22,651 bases of DNA from Saccharofermentans sp. Its GTDB lineage: Bacteria > Bacillota_A > Clostridia > Saccharofermentanales > Saccharofermentanaceae. Of the stretch, positions 22,626-22,651 are shown piece after piece. The stretch is taken from assembly GCA_024692105.1 (NCBI GenBank), contig JAILMZ010000070.1, positions 1-22,651 of the forward strand. Direction: 5' to 3'. The translations under genes were made by a program, and so were the position numbers. The notes below the pieces were generated by a model, which was given only the letters and a program-made list of their open reading frames with translations, did not search any database and was not told where the DNA came from. Within the stretch, counting starts at the first letter, position 1. The number at the start of each line of letters is the position of its first letter.

Positions 22626-22651
22626 TTATGCTGCTTGGTAAACCTCCATCA
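22626..22651 (-). CDS. Possible C-terminal end of a gene entering from the right (partial)
   Basis: The minus strand reads through to TAA (22628-22626), giving a C-terminal peptide MEVYQAA. The hairpin at 22605-22584 just after it supports a gene end. Only eight codons are visible, which is too few to name a family; chance is quite possible. Confidence 0.25.

Noticed and set aside
22626..22651. Naming the right-edge fragment acpS because that gene often precedes nnrE.
   Set aside because: Eight codons give no motif to support it.

Overview
The window looks like chromosomal DNA from an anaerobic Clostridia-type Firmicute of moderate GC. The evidence is AddAB instead of RecBCD, a short B. subtilis-type guanine deaminase, purine-rich GGAGG ribosome sites, an rnfC-D-G gene order and cyclic-di-GMP enzymes. 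I cannot name the genus. I see no CRISPR array, phage genes or insertion sequences.

Left edge (1-512): the last 30 codons of a peptidase C26 (PuuD-type) amidohydrolase, the decayed C-terminus of a GNAT acetyltransferase on the opposite strand, and a tRNA-Arg(CCU) with its own extended -10 promoter and a strong terminator. Signalling block (513-5615): an HD-GYP phosphodiesterase and a GGDEF diguanylate cyclase, both on the minus strand. Each is preceded, exactly 29 nt before its start codon, by the same 59-bp element (50/59 identical). Divergent from them are a Cys-rich membrane protein of unknown family and the guanine deaminase guaD. A stand-alone protein with two cyclic-nucleotide-binding domains follows.

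Central minus-strand operon (12839 down to 5616): a perfect TTGACA-N17-TATAAT promoter, then a zinc-ribbon membrane protein, rpoD, and a compact cluster of rnfC, rnfD, rnfG and an unrecognised membrane protein with about ten or eleven helices. The cluster genes overlap or lie 1 nt apart. rnfA, rnfB and rnfE do not follow. The usual covalent-FMN threonine motifs of RnfD and RnfG are also missing, while the NADH-side subunit RnfC keeps its two 4Fe-4S motifs. This altered Rnf-like module is the best candidate here for an undescribed system.

Right part (12836-22651): an ACT-domain protein and a HAD-type deoxynucleotidase in one small operon, the divergent tRNA deaminase tadA, the repair pair addB-addA (8-bp overlap), a stand-alone NAD(P)H-hydrate epimerase, and two hairpins at the right edge.

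Three genes (2032, 13893 and 22485) have TATAAT so close to the start codon that their transcripts should be leaderless or nearly so. Every gene-free stretch is shorter than about 300 bases and its content is listed.
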